Shown here: positions 51,941 through 59,245 of the stretch, piece by piece
Numbering within the stretch: the first letter of the stretch is position 1
Layout of the letters: every line of letters starts with the position of its first letter
NCBI GenBank assembly: GCA_026710545.1
Contig: JAPOQU010000124.1
Span: 124,001-188,000, forward strand
Length of the DNA: 64,000 bases
Direction: 5' to 3'
DNA from: Gammaproteobacteria bacterium
Lineage (GTDB): Bacteria; Pseudomonadota; Gammaproteobacteria; Eutrophobiales; Eutrophobiaceae
Position numbers and translations under genes: made by a program
Notes under the pieces: generated by a model
Databases searched by the model: none
What the model saw: the letters and a program-made list of their open reading frames with translations, nothing else
What the model was told of the DNA's origin: nothing

Positions 51941-52102
51941 AGCCCGGATGTCACGGTAGGTGATGCGATGATTGCGCCGGATTTTATGCGCCTGCGGGTG
52001 CCTGCGACCGAAAGCATAGCCGTAGCTCTGGTTGAGGAAGCACGTGCCCGCAGGCGCATAAAAGACAAGCAAGGGCGGATTACCTACCGTGACATCCGGG
52101 CT
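51941..52102. repeat. 162-bp inverted-repeat element (21-bp perfect outer arms, 17-bp perfect inner arms)
   Basis: AGCCCGGATGTCACGGTAGGT (51941-51961) / ACCTACCGTGACATCCGGGCT (52082-52102); TTTTATGCGCCTGCGGG (51982-51998) / CCCGCAGGCGCATAAAA (52047-52063). Confidence 0.95.
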
Positions 52103-54468
52103 ATGGCTACGGCCAGCATTTCCTGCGGGTCGGGTGGTTTTGCATTGGTTCTCAGTTCAATTTCTTCCCGGTTAATTCTTTCGGCATTCATCTCTGCCGC
52201 GAATTTTCCCGCAGCGTATTGATCAGGCCAGTACTGTTCCCGGTAACCGTAACGGGCGGCGGCATTCAGGACGAACTGCGGTTCGTTCATGATCGGGCGC
52301 GCCAGGGCCACCAGGTCGGTTCTTCCCGCGGCAACCAGGGTGTTGACCTGGTCTGCGCTGGTGATATTGCCTGCGACGATGGTCGGCATACCCATTTCAT
52401 TGCGGATCCGGTCGGCAAACGGCGCCTGGTACATGCGGCCGTAAACCGGTTCCTCGTGGCTGACGACCTGGCCCGTGGAAACGTTGATGATATCGGCGCC
52501 GTTCTCCTTTAACAGATGCACCAGAGCCGTCAAATCCTGTCCGGACAAGCCGTCGCTGATCCAGTCCGTCGCTGAAATTCTTACCGAAATGGGCCGTTCC
52601 GGCGGCCAGGCCTGGCGGACTGTCTGCACTATGCGCAGCGGATAGCGGGCCCGGTTTTTGATGCCGCCGCCATATTCGTCGGTGCGCCGGTTGGTATAAG
52701 GACTGATGAACGAAGATAACAAATAGCCGTGTGCCAGGTGTATTTCGAGCATGTCAAAGCCGGCGGCCAGCGCATTCCTGGTGGCATTGAGAAAGTCCGC
52801 TTCAATCCTGTCCATGTCGTCTCCGGACATTTGCCGGGGTATCCTGCTGTGTTTCAGGTAAGGTAACGGAGATGGGGCGACGATCTCCCAGGCATGTTCC
52901 GGCATGGGTTCGTCGATTCCCCCCTGCCATGGGATGCAGGTCGCCCCCTTGCGGCCGGCATGGCCGATTTGCCCGCACACCTTCGCCCTGCTGTTGGCAT
53001 GGATGAACGCGGTGATTCGGCGCCATTGTTCCGTCTGTTCGTCATTCCACAGGCCTGCGCAGCCTGTTGTAATCCGTCCATCTGCCGATGTGCACAGCAT
53101 TTCCGTGCTGACGATCCCCGCGCCGCCTATGCCGCGGGAGCCGTAATGAACGAAATGCCAGTCACCAGGAACGCCGTCGGTTGCGCAGTATTGGCACATT
53201 GCGGATAGCTGGACCCGGTTTTCAACGCGCATGCTGCCGATCCTGAACGGCTGGAACATCGGCGCCGCGGGGTTTTCCATATCTATGTCATCGTACCCCG
53301 TCAGCCTGCGGGTATGCCCGGCAAACCACTTGTCCATGGCGCGGATAAAGCCGGGATCGCGTAAACCCAGGTTGTCGTAGGTCACGCGTTTTGAGCGCAC
53401 CATCATGTTGAAGGTAAACTGCTCTGCATCCTGTTGCGCGTAGCGGTCGATATTTTCGAACCAGTGCAGGCTGGTGACGGCAGTCCGCTGCAACCGGTCC
53501 GCCTCGGGTTTGCGCGCCTGCTGGTAGGTTTCCAGCGCGGCGCCGACCCGGTTGCCCTGCTCCCGGAAGATGTCTGCCAGGGTAATGGCGTCTTCCATGG
53601 CCAGCTTGGTGCCGGAACCGATGGAGAAATGCGCCGAGCGCCCCGCATCACCCAGCAACACGATGTTGTTGTAATAAAGACTGGCATTCCTCACCACCGG
53701 GAATCCCCGCCAGAGTGACCGGTTGGTGATGATGGGATGACCCTGCAGGTCCTTGCTGAAGACCTCTTCGATATAACGTTTTGTATCCTCTTCGGAGAAC
53801 GCATCCATGCCGGCGTTCATCCAGGTCTCGTGGCTGCATTCCACGATCCAGGTCGACATGCCCTCTTCATAGCGGTACCCGTGTACCCACCACCAGCCGT
53901 GTTCGTTCCTGCGGAAAATAAAGATAAAACTGTCCAGGGACAAGGTGGTAGCCAGCCAGCAGAAGCGATTGGGGCGCCAGTCCAGCCTGGTGCCGAACTC
54001 CTCGGCGTAGGCGCTACGCAGGATGGAGGTAATGCCGTCACCGGCGACCACCAGGTCGTGCTTGTCGATCTCCAGTTGCGCCAGGTCGGTGATATCGGTA
54101 TTGAATTCCAGGTTTACGCCCAGTTCATCACAACGGTCGTGGAGGGCGTTGAGCAACTTCAGGCGCGACATGCCGCAGAACCCGTGACCGCCGCTGATCA
54201 CTTTTGTATCGTGTATACGGGTCTCTATCTTGTCCCAGTAGGCGAACTGCTCGACGATGCGCTTGTAACTGGGCGCATCAGCTTCCATGAAGCCGCGCAG
54301 GGTTTCATCGGAAAATACCACGCCGAACCCCCAGGTAGCGTCACGAGGGCCACGCTCGATCACGGTAATATCGTGCGCGGGATCAGCTTTTTTCATCAGG
54401 AGGGAGAAATACAGCGAAGCAGGCCCTCCGCCGAGACAGACAATTTTCAGACCGTTCATGTAAGACAC
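52084..54468 (-). CDS. Bifunctional salicylyl-CoA 5-hydroxylase/oxidoreductase (2-aminobenzoyl-CoA monooxygenase/reductase type; FAD monooxygenase + OYE fusion)
   Basis: N-terminal KIVCLGGGPASLYFSLLMKKADPAHDITVIERGPRDATWGFGVVFSDETL; C-terminal OYE domain FQPFRIGSMRVENRVQLSAMCQYCATDGVPGDWHFVHYGSRGIGG..HLAHGYLLSSFISPYTNRRTDEYGG. Confidence 0.92.
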   Translation of the reverse strand: MSYMNGLKIVCLGGGPASLYFSLLMKKADPAHDITVIERGPRDATWGFGVVFSDETLRGFMEADAPSYKRIVEQFAYWDKIETRIHDTKVISGGHGFCGMSRLKLLNALHDRCDELGVNLEFNTDITDLAQLEIDKHDLVVAGDGITSILRSAYAEEFGTRLDWRPNRFCWLATTLSLDSFIFIFRRNEHGWWWVHGYRYEEGMSTWIVECSHETWMNAGMDAFSEEDTKRYIEEVFSKDLQGHPIITNRSLWRGFPVVRNASLYYNNIVLLGDAGRSAHFSIGSGTKLAMEDAITLADIFREQGNRVGAALETYQQARKPEADRLQRTAVTSLHWFENIDRYAQQDAEQFTFNMMVRSKRVTYDNLGLRDPGFIRAMDKWFAGHTRRLTGYDDIDMENPAAPMFQPFRIGSMRVENRVQLSAMCQYCATDGVPGDWHFVHYGSRGIGGAGIVSTEMLCTSADGRITTGCAGLWNDEQTEQWRRITAFIHANSRAKVCGQIGHAGRKGATCIPWQGGIDEPMPEHAWEIVAPSPLPYLKHSRIPRQMSGDDMDRIEADFLNATRNALAAGFDMLEIHLAHGYLLSSFISPYTNRRTDEYGGGIKNRARYPLRIVQTVRQAWPPERPISVRISATDWISDGLSGQDLTALVHLLKENGADIINVSTGQVVSHEEPVYGRMYQAPFADRIRNEMGMPTIVAGNITSADQVNTLVAAGRTDLVALARPIMNEPQFVLNAAARYGYREQYWPDQYAAGKFAAEMNAERINREEIELRTNAKPPDPQEMLAVAIARMSR

Positions 54469-54512
54469 TCCAGTTAACCGGAGTGTAAACGGATTTATCT
54501 TACATGTAAACG
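54466..54512. promoter_or_regulatory. Candidate operator cluster upstream of the bifunctional monooxygenase
   Basis: Near-perfect palindrome CACTCCAGTTAACCGGAGTG (54466-54485), perfect TTACATGTAA (54500-54509), direct repeats TGTAAACG at 54484-54491 and 54505-54512. Confidence 0.45.
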
Positions 54513-54591
54513 TTCTATTATTTTATATTTATGCTTGACTGTACTGACTATCATGGGCTAAGGTCACAAGCGACCTGAAATACAGGCGAAG

Positions 54592-54819
54592 TTGGAGAGA
54601 AGGAACCCTGATATGTTCTACGGAGTGACGAGTATGAATGGCACAAACCTTTATCGAGCGTTAATTTCAACCGGGGCGGATGAGCAAGTGGCAAAAGAAG
54701 CGGCTAACGACAATGCTGAGATGGTGGTTACGCTTGCAGAGTTGAGAATAACAAGCAGGCTGACGCTTGGGTTGGTCATAACCCTGCTATTGCTTGTTTT
54801 GCGTATGCTATTCAGCTGA
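54592..54819 (+). CDS. Small single-TM protein, unknown function
   Basis: 75 aa with NLYRALISTGADEQVAKEAANDN then a TM helix LTLGLVITLLLLVLRMLF; faint resemblance to the start of DUF1640/CCDC90-type proteins. Start may be at 54613 or 54634. Confidence 0.5.
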   Translation: MERRNPDMFYGVTSMNGTNLYRALISTGADEQVAKEAANDNAEMVVTLAELRITSRLTLGLVITLLLLVLRMLFS

Positions 54820-54846
54820 GTTCAACGCTACGCAGGGACAAATCCC

Positions 54847-55359
54847 TTACAGGACGTCTTCAAGGCGCGACCTGACTGTTTTCAATAACCGTACCAGTTC
54901 TTCCTGTTCGTTGGTATCCAGGACATTCAGTATTTCATGAGTCCAGCGCTCGTGGTCCGGCGCCATCCTGTTGAACAGTTCAGCGCCTTTTCCGGTCAGG
55001 CAAATATTGTGAATTCGCTTGTCCGCCGTGTGCTGGTGCCTGATGATAAGTTCGTCCTGTTCCATCCTGTCGAGCAGGCGGGTGATATTCCCTTTGGACG
55101 CCAGCAGCTTGCCGGCCAGCACCGAAATACTCAAGCCTTCCTTGCCGGCAAGGTCCAGGTGCGCAAGCACGTCAAACCTCGACAGGGAACTGTTATAGTG
55201 CTGGCGCAACCGGTCCGACATGATCTGGTCCAGCTTTTTCGAACACTTGAGCAGGTAAAGCCAGGCCCGTAACGAGCGTTTGGAACCGCTCTCGGTGTTA
55301 TCCGCAGAGGCTGTTGCCAGTCCTGCCTGTGGTGTGTCTGCCAAGGTGTGATTCCTCAA
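54847..55359 (-). CDS. MarR family transcriptional regulator
   Basis: HLDLAGKEGLSISVLAGKLLASKGNITRLLDRMEQDELIIRHQHTADKRIHNICLTGKG. Confidence 0.93.
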   Translation of the reverse strand: MRNHTLADTPQAGLATASADNTESGSKRSLRAWLYLLKCSKKLDQIMSDRLRQHYNSSLSRFDVLAHLDLAGKEGLSISVLAGKLLASKGNITRLLDRMEQDELIIRHQHTADKRIHNICLTGKGAELFNRMAPDHERWTHEILNVLDTNEQEELVRLLKTVRSRLEDVL

Positions 55360-55748
55360 TCCGGTATAACCGCCGTCGTTTCTATTTCCACCTTTGCCTG
55401 CTCCTCAATCAATGCAGAGACTTGCAGCATGGCCATGGCCGGGTAATTGTTGCCCATGATGTCCCGGTAGACGCGACCGATATCTTTCAGGGAAGACTGG
55501 TACTCCTGCTTGTCGAGAATATACCAGGTCATCCTGGTTACGTGTTCGGGCCTTGCGCCTGCCTCCGCCAGGACCGCTACCGTGTTCAGCAACGTCTGAC
55601 GGACCTGTTCGGCGAGATTGTCACTGAGGATATATTCATTTCTATCCCAGCCGATCTGACCCGCGACAAAGACCATTTTCCCCTGTGCTGCAATTCCGTT
55701 GGAATAGCCTTTGGGCCTGGGCCAGTCCGGTGGTTGTAAAATTTGCAT
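55356..55748 (-). CDS. RidA superfamily protein (non-canonical)
   Basis: GYSNGIAAQGKMVFVAGQIGWD...NYPAMAMLQVSALIEEQAKVEIETTAVI. ORF extends to 55778. Confidence 0.88.
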   Translation of the reverse strand: MQILQPPDWPRPKGYSNGIAAQGKMVFVAGQIGWDRNEYILSDNLAEQVRQTLLNTVAVLAEAGARPEHVTRMTWYILDKQEYQSSLKDIGRVYRDIMGNNYPAMAMLQVSALIEEQAKVEIETTAVIPD

Positions 55749-55793
55749 TGACGTTATCCTTGGTGATGATACTGACACAGCCGAATTATAACC

Positions 55794-55951
55794 GGAATTA
55801 CGAATTACGAATTAAGAATTACGAATGAACGTGCCGCCTGCGGCGGCTGTATATCAATGTGTCTCAGGCTTTCCCCAGGCTGGATCAAAGTACACTGTGA
55901 TATAGCACCCCCAATTGGTAATTCGTAATTCTTAATTCTTAATTTATAATT
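55794..55951. repeat. AATTC/AATTA palindromic repeat, copy 2
   Basis: Left arm GGAATTACGAATTACGAATTAAGAATTACGAAT, right arm ATTGGTAATTCGTAATTCTTAATTCTTAATTTATAATTG. Confidence 0.88.
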
Positions 55952-56005
55952 GAACCTTAACACGGCACGCGAGTTCAATCGTTTCTTATTGAGAGATAAA
56001 ACCTT

Positions 56006-57739
56006 ATGAAACCCTATTTTGAGAGGATGCAACGGTTTGGCAAAGAGCTTAAGCAAGGCCGGATCAAGCGTGCGTCTGCAAGCATGGAACAGCTCAAACA
56101 GGTTGAAGCGGAAATCGGGCAACTGAAGAAAGGCGTCGAGGATGCGGGGTTTTCCACTGAGCAGATAAACAAGCGCGGCGCCATGACCGTATGGCAGCGC
56201 CTGGAATACCTGGTAGACCCGGGCACCTGGCGGCCGTTGCACAGCCTTTACAATCCCATGGACAACGCCAACGGGGCAACCAACGTGGTCGACGGCCTCG
56301 CCAGGGTGGCCGGACGCTGGGCGGTCGTGATTGGTTTTGACAACAAGGTGCTGGCGGGGGCCTGGTTGCCGGGACAGTCTGAAAACATACTGCGCGTCAC
56401 CGATCTTGCCGCCCGCCTCCATATCCCCCTGATCTGGCTGGTCAACTGCAGCGGGGTCAAGCTGGATGAACAGGAAAAGTTCTACGCCAACCGGCGCGGG
56501 TCGGGCACGCCCTTTTACCGCCATGCTGAATTGAACCAATTGGGGATCCCCGTCCTTGCAGGTATCTACGGGACCAACCCTGCCGGCGGTGGATATCAAG
56601 GCATCAGTCCCACCATACTCCTGGCCCATAAAGACGCCAACATTGCCGTTGGTGGTGTCGGTATCGTCTCGGGCATGTCGCCGAGAGGGGGATTCAGCGC
56701 GGAGATGCTGGAAGACCTGGTCGAAAAAACCCGCACGTTCAGCGCCAAGCCGCCGGGCCGCGTTGAGACTCATTACCATGAGACCGGGTTTTTCTCGGAA
56801 GTCTTCGAGGAAGAAACCGAAGTGCTCGGCGGCATCCGCGATTACATGGATGCCATACCTGCATACAAGCCCCGTTTTTTCCGTGTTTCCGAACCTGCGG
56901 AACCTGCTTTTCCATCCGCAGACCTGTATTCCCTGCTGCCCTTTAACCCGAAGGAGGTCTATTCATTCGACGAGATTCTGGCCCGGTTGGTGGATGCCAG
57001 CGAACACATGGAATTCCGCCCGGATTACGGCCCCGAGGTCTATACGGGGTTGTGCAGGATTGACGGGTTCCTGGTCGGTTGCATAGGCAACCGTTCCGGC
57101 TACCTGGGCAAAGGCTACCCGGAATACGCCGATTACCCGGGCATGGGCGGTAAACTCTATCGCCAGGGACTGATAAAGATGAACGAGTTCGTCACCCATT
57201 GCGGCCGTGACCGCATACCTGTCATCTGGCTCCAGGACACCTCGGGCATCGACGTGGGCGACCTGGCGGAAAAAGCCGAACTGCTCGGACTGGGCCAGTC
57301 CCTGATATATTCCATACAGCAGACGGACCTGCCCATGATGCTCGTCGTCCTGCGCAAGGGTACGGCGGCGGCCCATTACCTGATGGGAGGACCGACCGCC
57401 AACCGGCATAATGCGTTTACCCTGGGCACGCCGGCAACGGAGATCGCGGTCATGCACGGAGAGACCGCGGCGGTTGCCATGTACTCGAGGCGCGCCGTCA
57501 AGGAGAAAGACGCCGGCAGGCCGCTGGATGAGGTTGCCGATAAGATGAACACGCTGGCAGAGCAATACCGGCAGCATTCCAGACCTGAGTATTGTGCCCG
57601 TTACGGACTGGTGGATGAGGTGGTGGAACTGGCGGACTTAAGGAATTATCTTACGGCTTTTGCCGGCGCGGCATACCAGAACCCTCGCTCCATCTGTCCG
57701 AAACACCAGATGATACTGCCCAGGCTCATAAAGAATTAA
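56006..57739 (+). CDS. gcdA: Glutaconyl-CoA decarboxylase alpha subunit-like carboxyltransferase
   Basis: 577 aa carboxyltransferase; WRPLHSLYNPMDNANGATNVVDGLARV, RRGSGTPFYRHAELNQLGIPVLAGIYGTNPAGGGYQGISPT, RQGLIKMNEFVTHCGRDRIPVIWLQDTSGIDVGDLAEKAELLGLGQSLIYSIQ closely match Acidaminococcus GcdA as recalled. Confidence 0.85.
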   Translation: MKPYFERMQRFGKELKQGRIKRASASMEQLKQVEAEIGQLKKGVEDAGFSTEQINKRGAMTVWQRLEYLVDPGTWRPLHSLYNPMDNANGATNVVDGLARVAGRWAVVIGFDNKVLAGAWLPGQSENILRVTDLAARLHIPLIWLVNCSGVKLDEQEKFYANRRGSGTPFYRHAELNQLGIPVLAGIYGTNPAGGGYQGISPTILLAHKDANIAVGGVGIVSGMSPRGGFSAEMLEDLVEKTRTFSAKPPGRVETHYHETGFFSEVFEEETEVLGGIRDYMDAIPAYKPRFFRVSEPAEPAFPSADLYSLLPFNPKEVYSFDEILARLVDASEHMEFRPDYGPEVYTGLCRIDGFLVGCIGNRSGYLGKGYPEYADYPGMGGKLYRQGLIKMNEFVTHCGRDRIPVIWLQDTSGIDVGDLAEKAELLGLGQSLIYSIQQTDLPMMLVVLRKGTAAAHYLMGGPTANRHNAFTLGTPATEIAVMHGETAAVAMYSRRAVKEKDAGRPLDEVADKMNTLAEQYRQHSRPEYCARYGLVDEVVELADLRNYLTAFAGAAYQNPRSICPKHQMILPRLIKN

Positions 57740-57762
57740 TCGCAGCAGGTAATACCGAACAC

Positions 57763-57891
57763 ATGGAACAGGCCCTGGAAGTTTTCTTTAACGGTATCGG
57801 CGGCGTATTTGCCGGCATTGCGATGTTGTATCTCAGCATCAGGTTGATTTCCCTGATGGCTGACAGGCAGGCAGAGGACAAGGAAGAGTAA
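57763..57891 (+). CDS. 42-aa OadG/GcdD-like small membrane subunit (not in the ORF track)
   Basis: MEQALEVFFNGIGGVFAGIAMLYLSIRLISLMADRQAEDKEE; single TM with charged tail; TAATG overlap with the following beta subunit gene. Confidence 0.75.
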   Translation: MEQALEVFFNGIGGVFAGIAMLYLSIRLISLMADRQAEDKEE

Positions 57892-58994
57892 TGGCGTTCA
57901 TCGAAAACATGGGATTACTGGCCGTCACGCCCGGCCTGGTGTTGATGTGGGTCATCGGCCTGACCCTGATCTACCTGGCCGTTACCAGGCAGTATGAACC
58001 GCTGCTGTTATTGCCGATAGGGTTTGGCATCCTGCTTGCCAACCTGCCGTTGACCCAGTTGCTGGACCCCGGGGAGGGTCTGCTCTGGCGCTTTTACCAT
58101 CACGGGATAGAATGGCGCATCCTGCCGCCGTTGATCTTCCTCGGCCTCGGCGCGTTGACCGATTTCGGTCCATTGCTCTCGCAACCGCGCCTTATCTTCC
58201 TGGGCGCCGGCGCCCAGGTGGGTGTATACCTCACTTTTTTCCTGGCTTTCGGCCTGGGTTTCAGCCTGGAAGACGCGGCCGCCATCAGCATAATCGGCGG
58301 CGCGGACGGGCCGACGACCATCTTTCTGGCCGCGCAACTGGCGCCGCACCTGCTCGGCGCCTGTGCGGTGGCGGCCTATTCCTACATGGCGCTGGTGCCC
58401 ATCATCCAGCCGCCTGTCATGCGCCTGTTGACGACTGAAAGTGAACGAAAGATCCGCATGGGTAAAGGCCGCAAGGTCGGTTCCAGGGAGAAGTTGCTGT
58501 TCCCCATCACGGCCGCCCTGGTCATTATACTCATGGTGCCGGCCTCGGCGCCCCTGGTGTCCATGTTCATGCTGGGCAACCTGTTCCGTGAATCCGGCGT
58601 GGTCGAACGCTTGAGCGATGTTGCGCAGAATTCCCTGATGAATATCGCGACTATCTTCCTCGGCATCAGTGTCGGCGCCACCATGACGGCAGACACTTTT
58701 TTGCGCGCCGATGTTATTCTTATTTTCATACTGGGCCTGCTGGCATTTATGATCAGCACGGCCAGCGGCATCCTCCTGGCCAAGCTGATGAACCTGTTTA
58801 CCACGAACAAGATTAATCCCCTGGTCGGCGCCGCAGGCGTATCTGCAGTACCGATGGCGGCACGGGTCGTCCAGAAAATCGGCGCACAGGCAGATAAAAA
58901 GAATTACCTGCTCATGTTTGCCATGGGGCCCAATATTGCCGGCGTTATCGGCACGGTCATAGCAGCCGGTATATTTTTAACAATGTTGCAATAA
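57891..58994 (+). CDS. gcdB: Sodium ion-translocating decarboxylase beta subunit (OadB/GcdB)
   Basis: FYHHGIEWRILPPLIFLGLGALTDFGPLLSQPRLIFLGAGAQVGVYLTFFLAFGLGFSLEDAAAISIIGGADGPTTIFLA; NPLVGAAGVSAVPMAARVVQKIG. Confidence 0.95.
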   Translation: MAFIENMGLLAVTPGLVLMWVIGLTLIYLAVTRQYEPLLLLPIGFGILLANLPLTQLLDPGEGLLWRFYHHGIEWRILPPLIFLGLGALTDFGPLLSQPRLIFLGAGAQVGVYLTFFLAFGLGFSLEDAAAISIIGGADGPTTIFLAAQLAPHLLGACAVAAYSYMALVPIIQPPVMRLLTTESERKIRMGKGRKVGSREKLLFPITAALVIILMVPASAPLVSMFMLGNLFRESGVVERLSDVAQNSLMNIATIFLGISVGATMTADTFLRADVILIFILGLLAFMISTASGILLAKLMNLFTTNKINPLVGAAGVSAVPMAARVVQKIGAQADKKNYLLMFAMGPNIAGVIGTVIAAGIFLTMLQ

Positions 58995-59010
58995 ACCACG
59001 GAGAAAAGTA

Positions 59011-59232
59011 ATGACGGAAGAAGTACTGGCCCCGTTGTCAGGAACCATCTGGAAAGTCACGGTCGCTATCGATGAAGCGATTGAAGAAGATGATGAAGTG
59101 TTAATCCTGGAAGCATTGAAAATGGAAACGCCGATCTATGCCCCCTGTGACGGCAAGGTGAAGGAGATTCATGTAAAGGAAGGTGATACCGTGGAGGAAG
59201 ATCAACTGCTGATATCCATCGAGACTGAATAA
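59011..59232 (+). CDS. gcdC: Biotin carrier protein subunit
   Basis: 73-aa biotinyl domain VLAPLSGTIWKVTVAIDEAIEEDDEVLILEALKMETPIYAPCDGKVKEIHVKEGDTV. Confidence 0.92.
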   Translation: MTEEVLAPLSGTIWKVTVAIDEAIEEDDEVLILEALKMETPIYAPCDGKVKEIHVKEGDTVEEDQLLISIETE

Positions 59233-59245
59233 CAGGGAGGCAACC

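Noticed and set aside
51845-52222. 125-aa plus-strand ORF spanning the 162-bp inverted repeat
   Set aside because: Overlaps the 5' end region of one gene and the 3' end of another, no domain, largely made of repeat sequence.
55805-56779. 324-aa minus-strand ORF opposite gcdA
   Set aside because: Shadow of the well-supported gcdA coding sequence, low-complexity composition and no domain.
56006-59232. Acetyl-CoA or propionyl-CoA carboxylase
   Set aside because: No biotin carboxylase subunit and an integral-membrane OadB-type subunit is present, so a Na+-pumping decarboxylase fits better.
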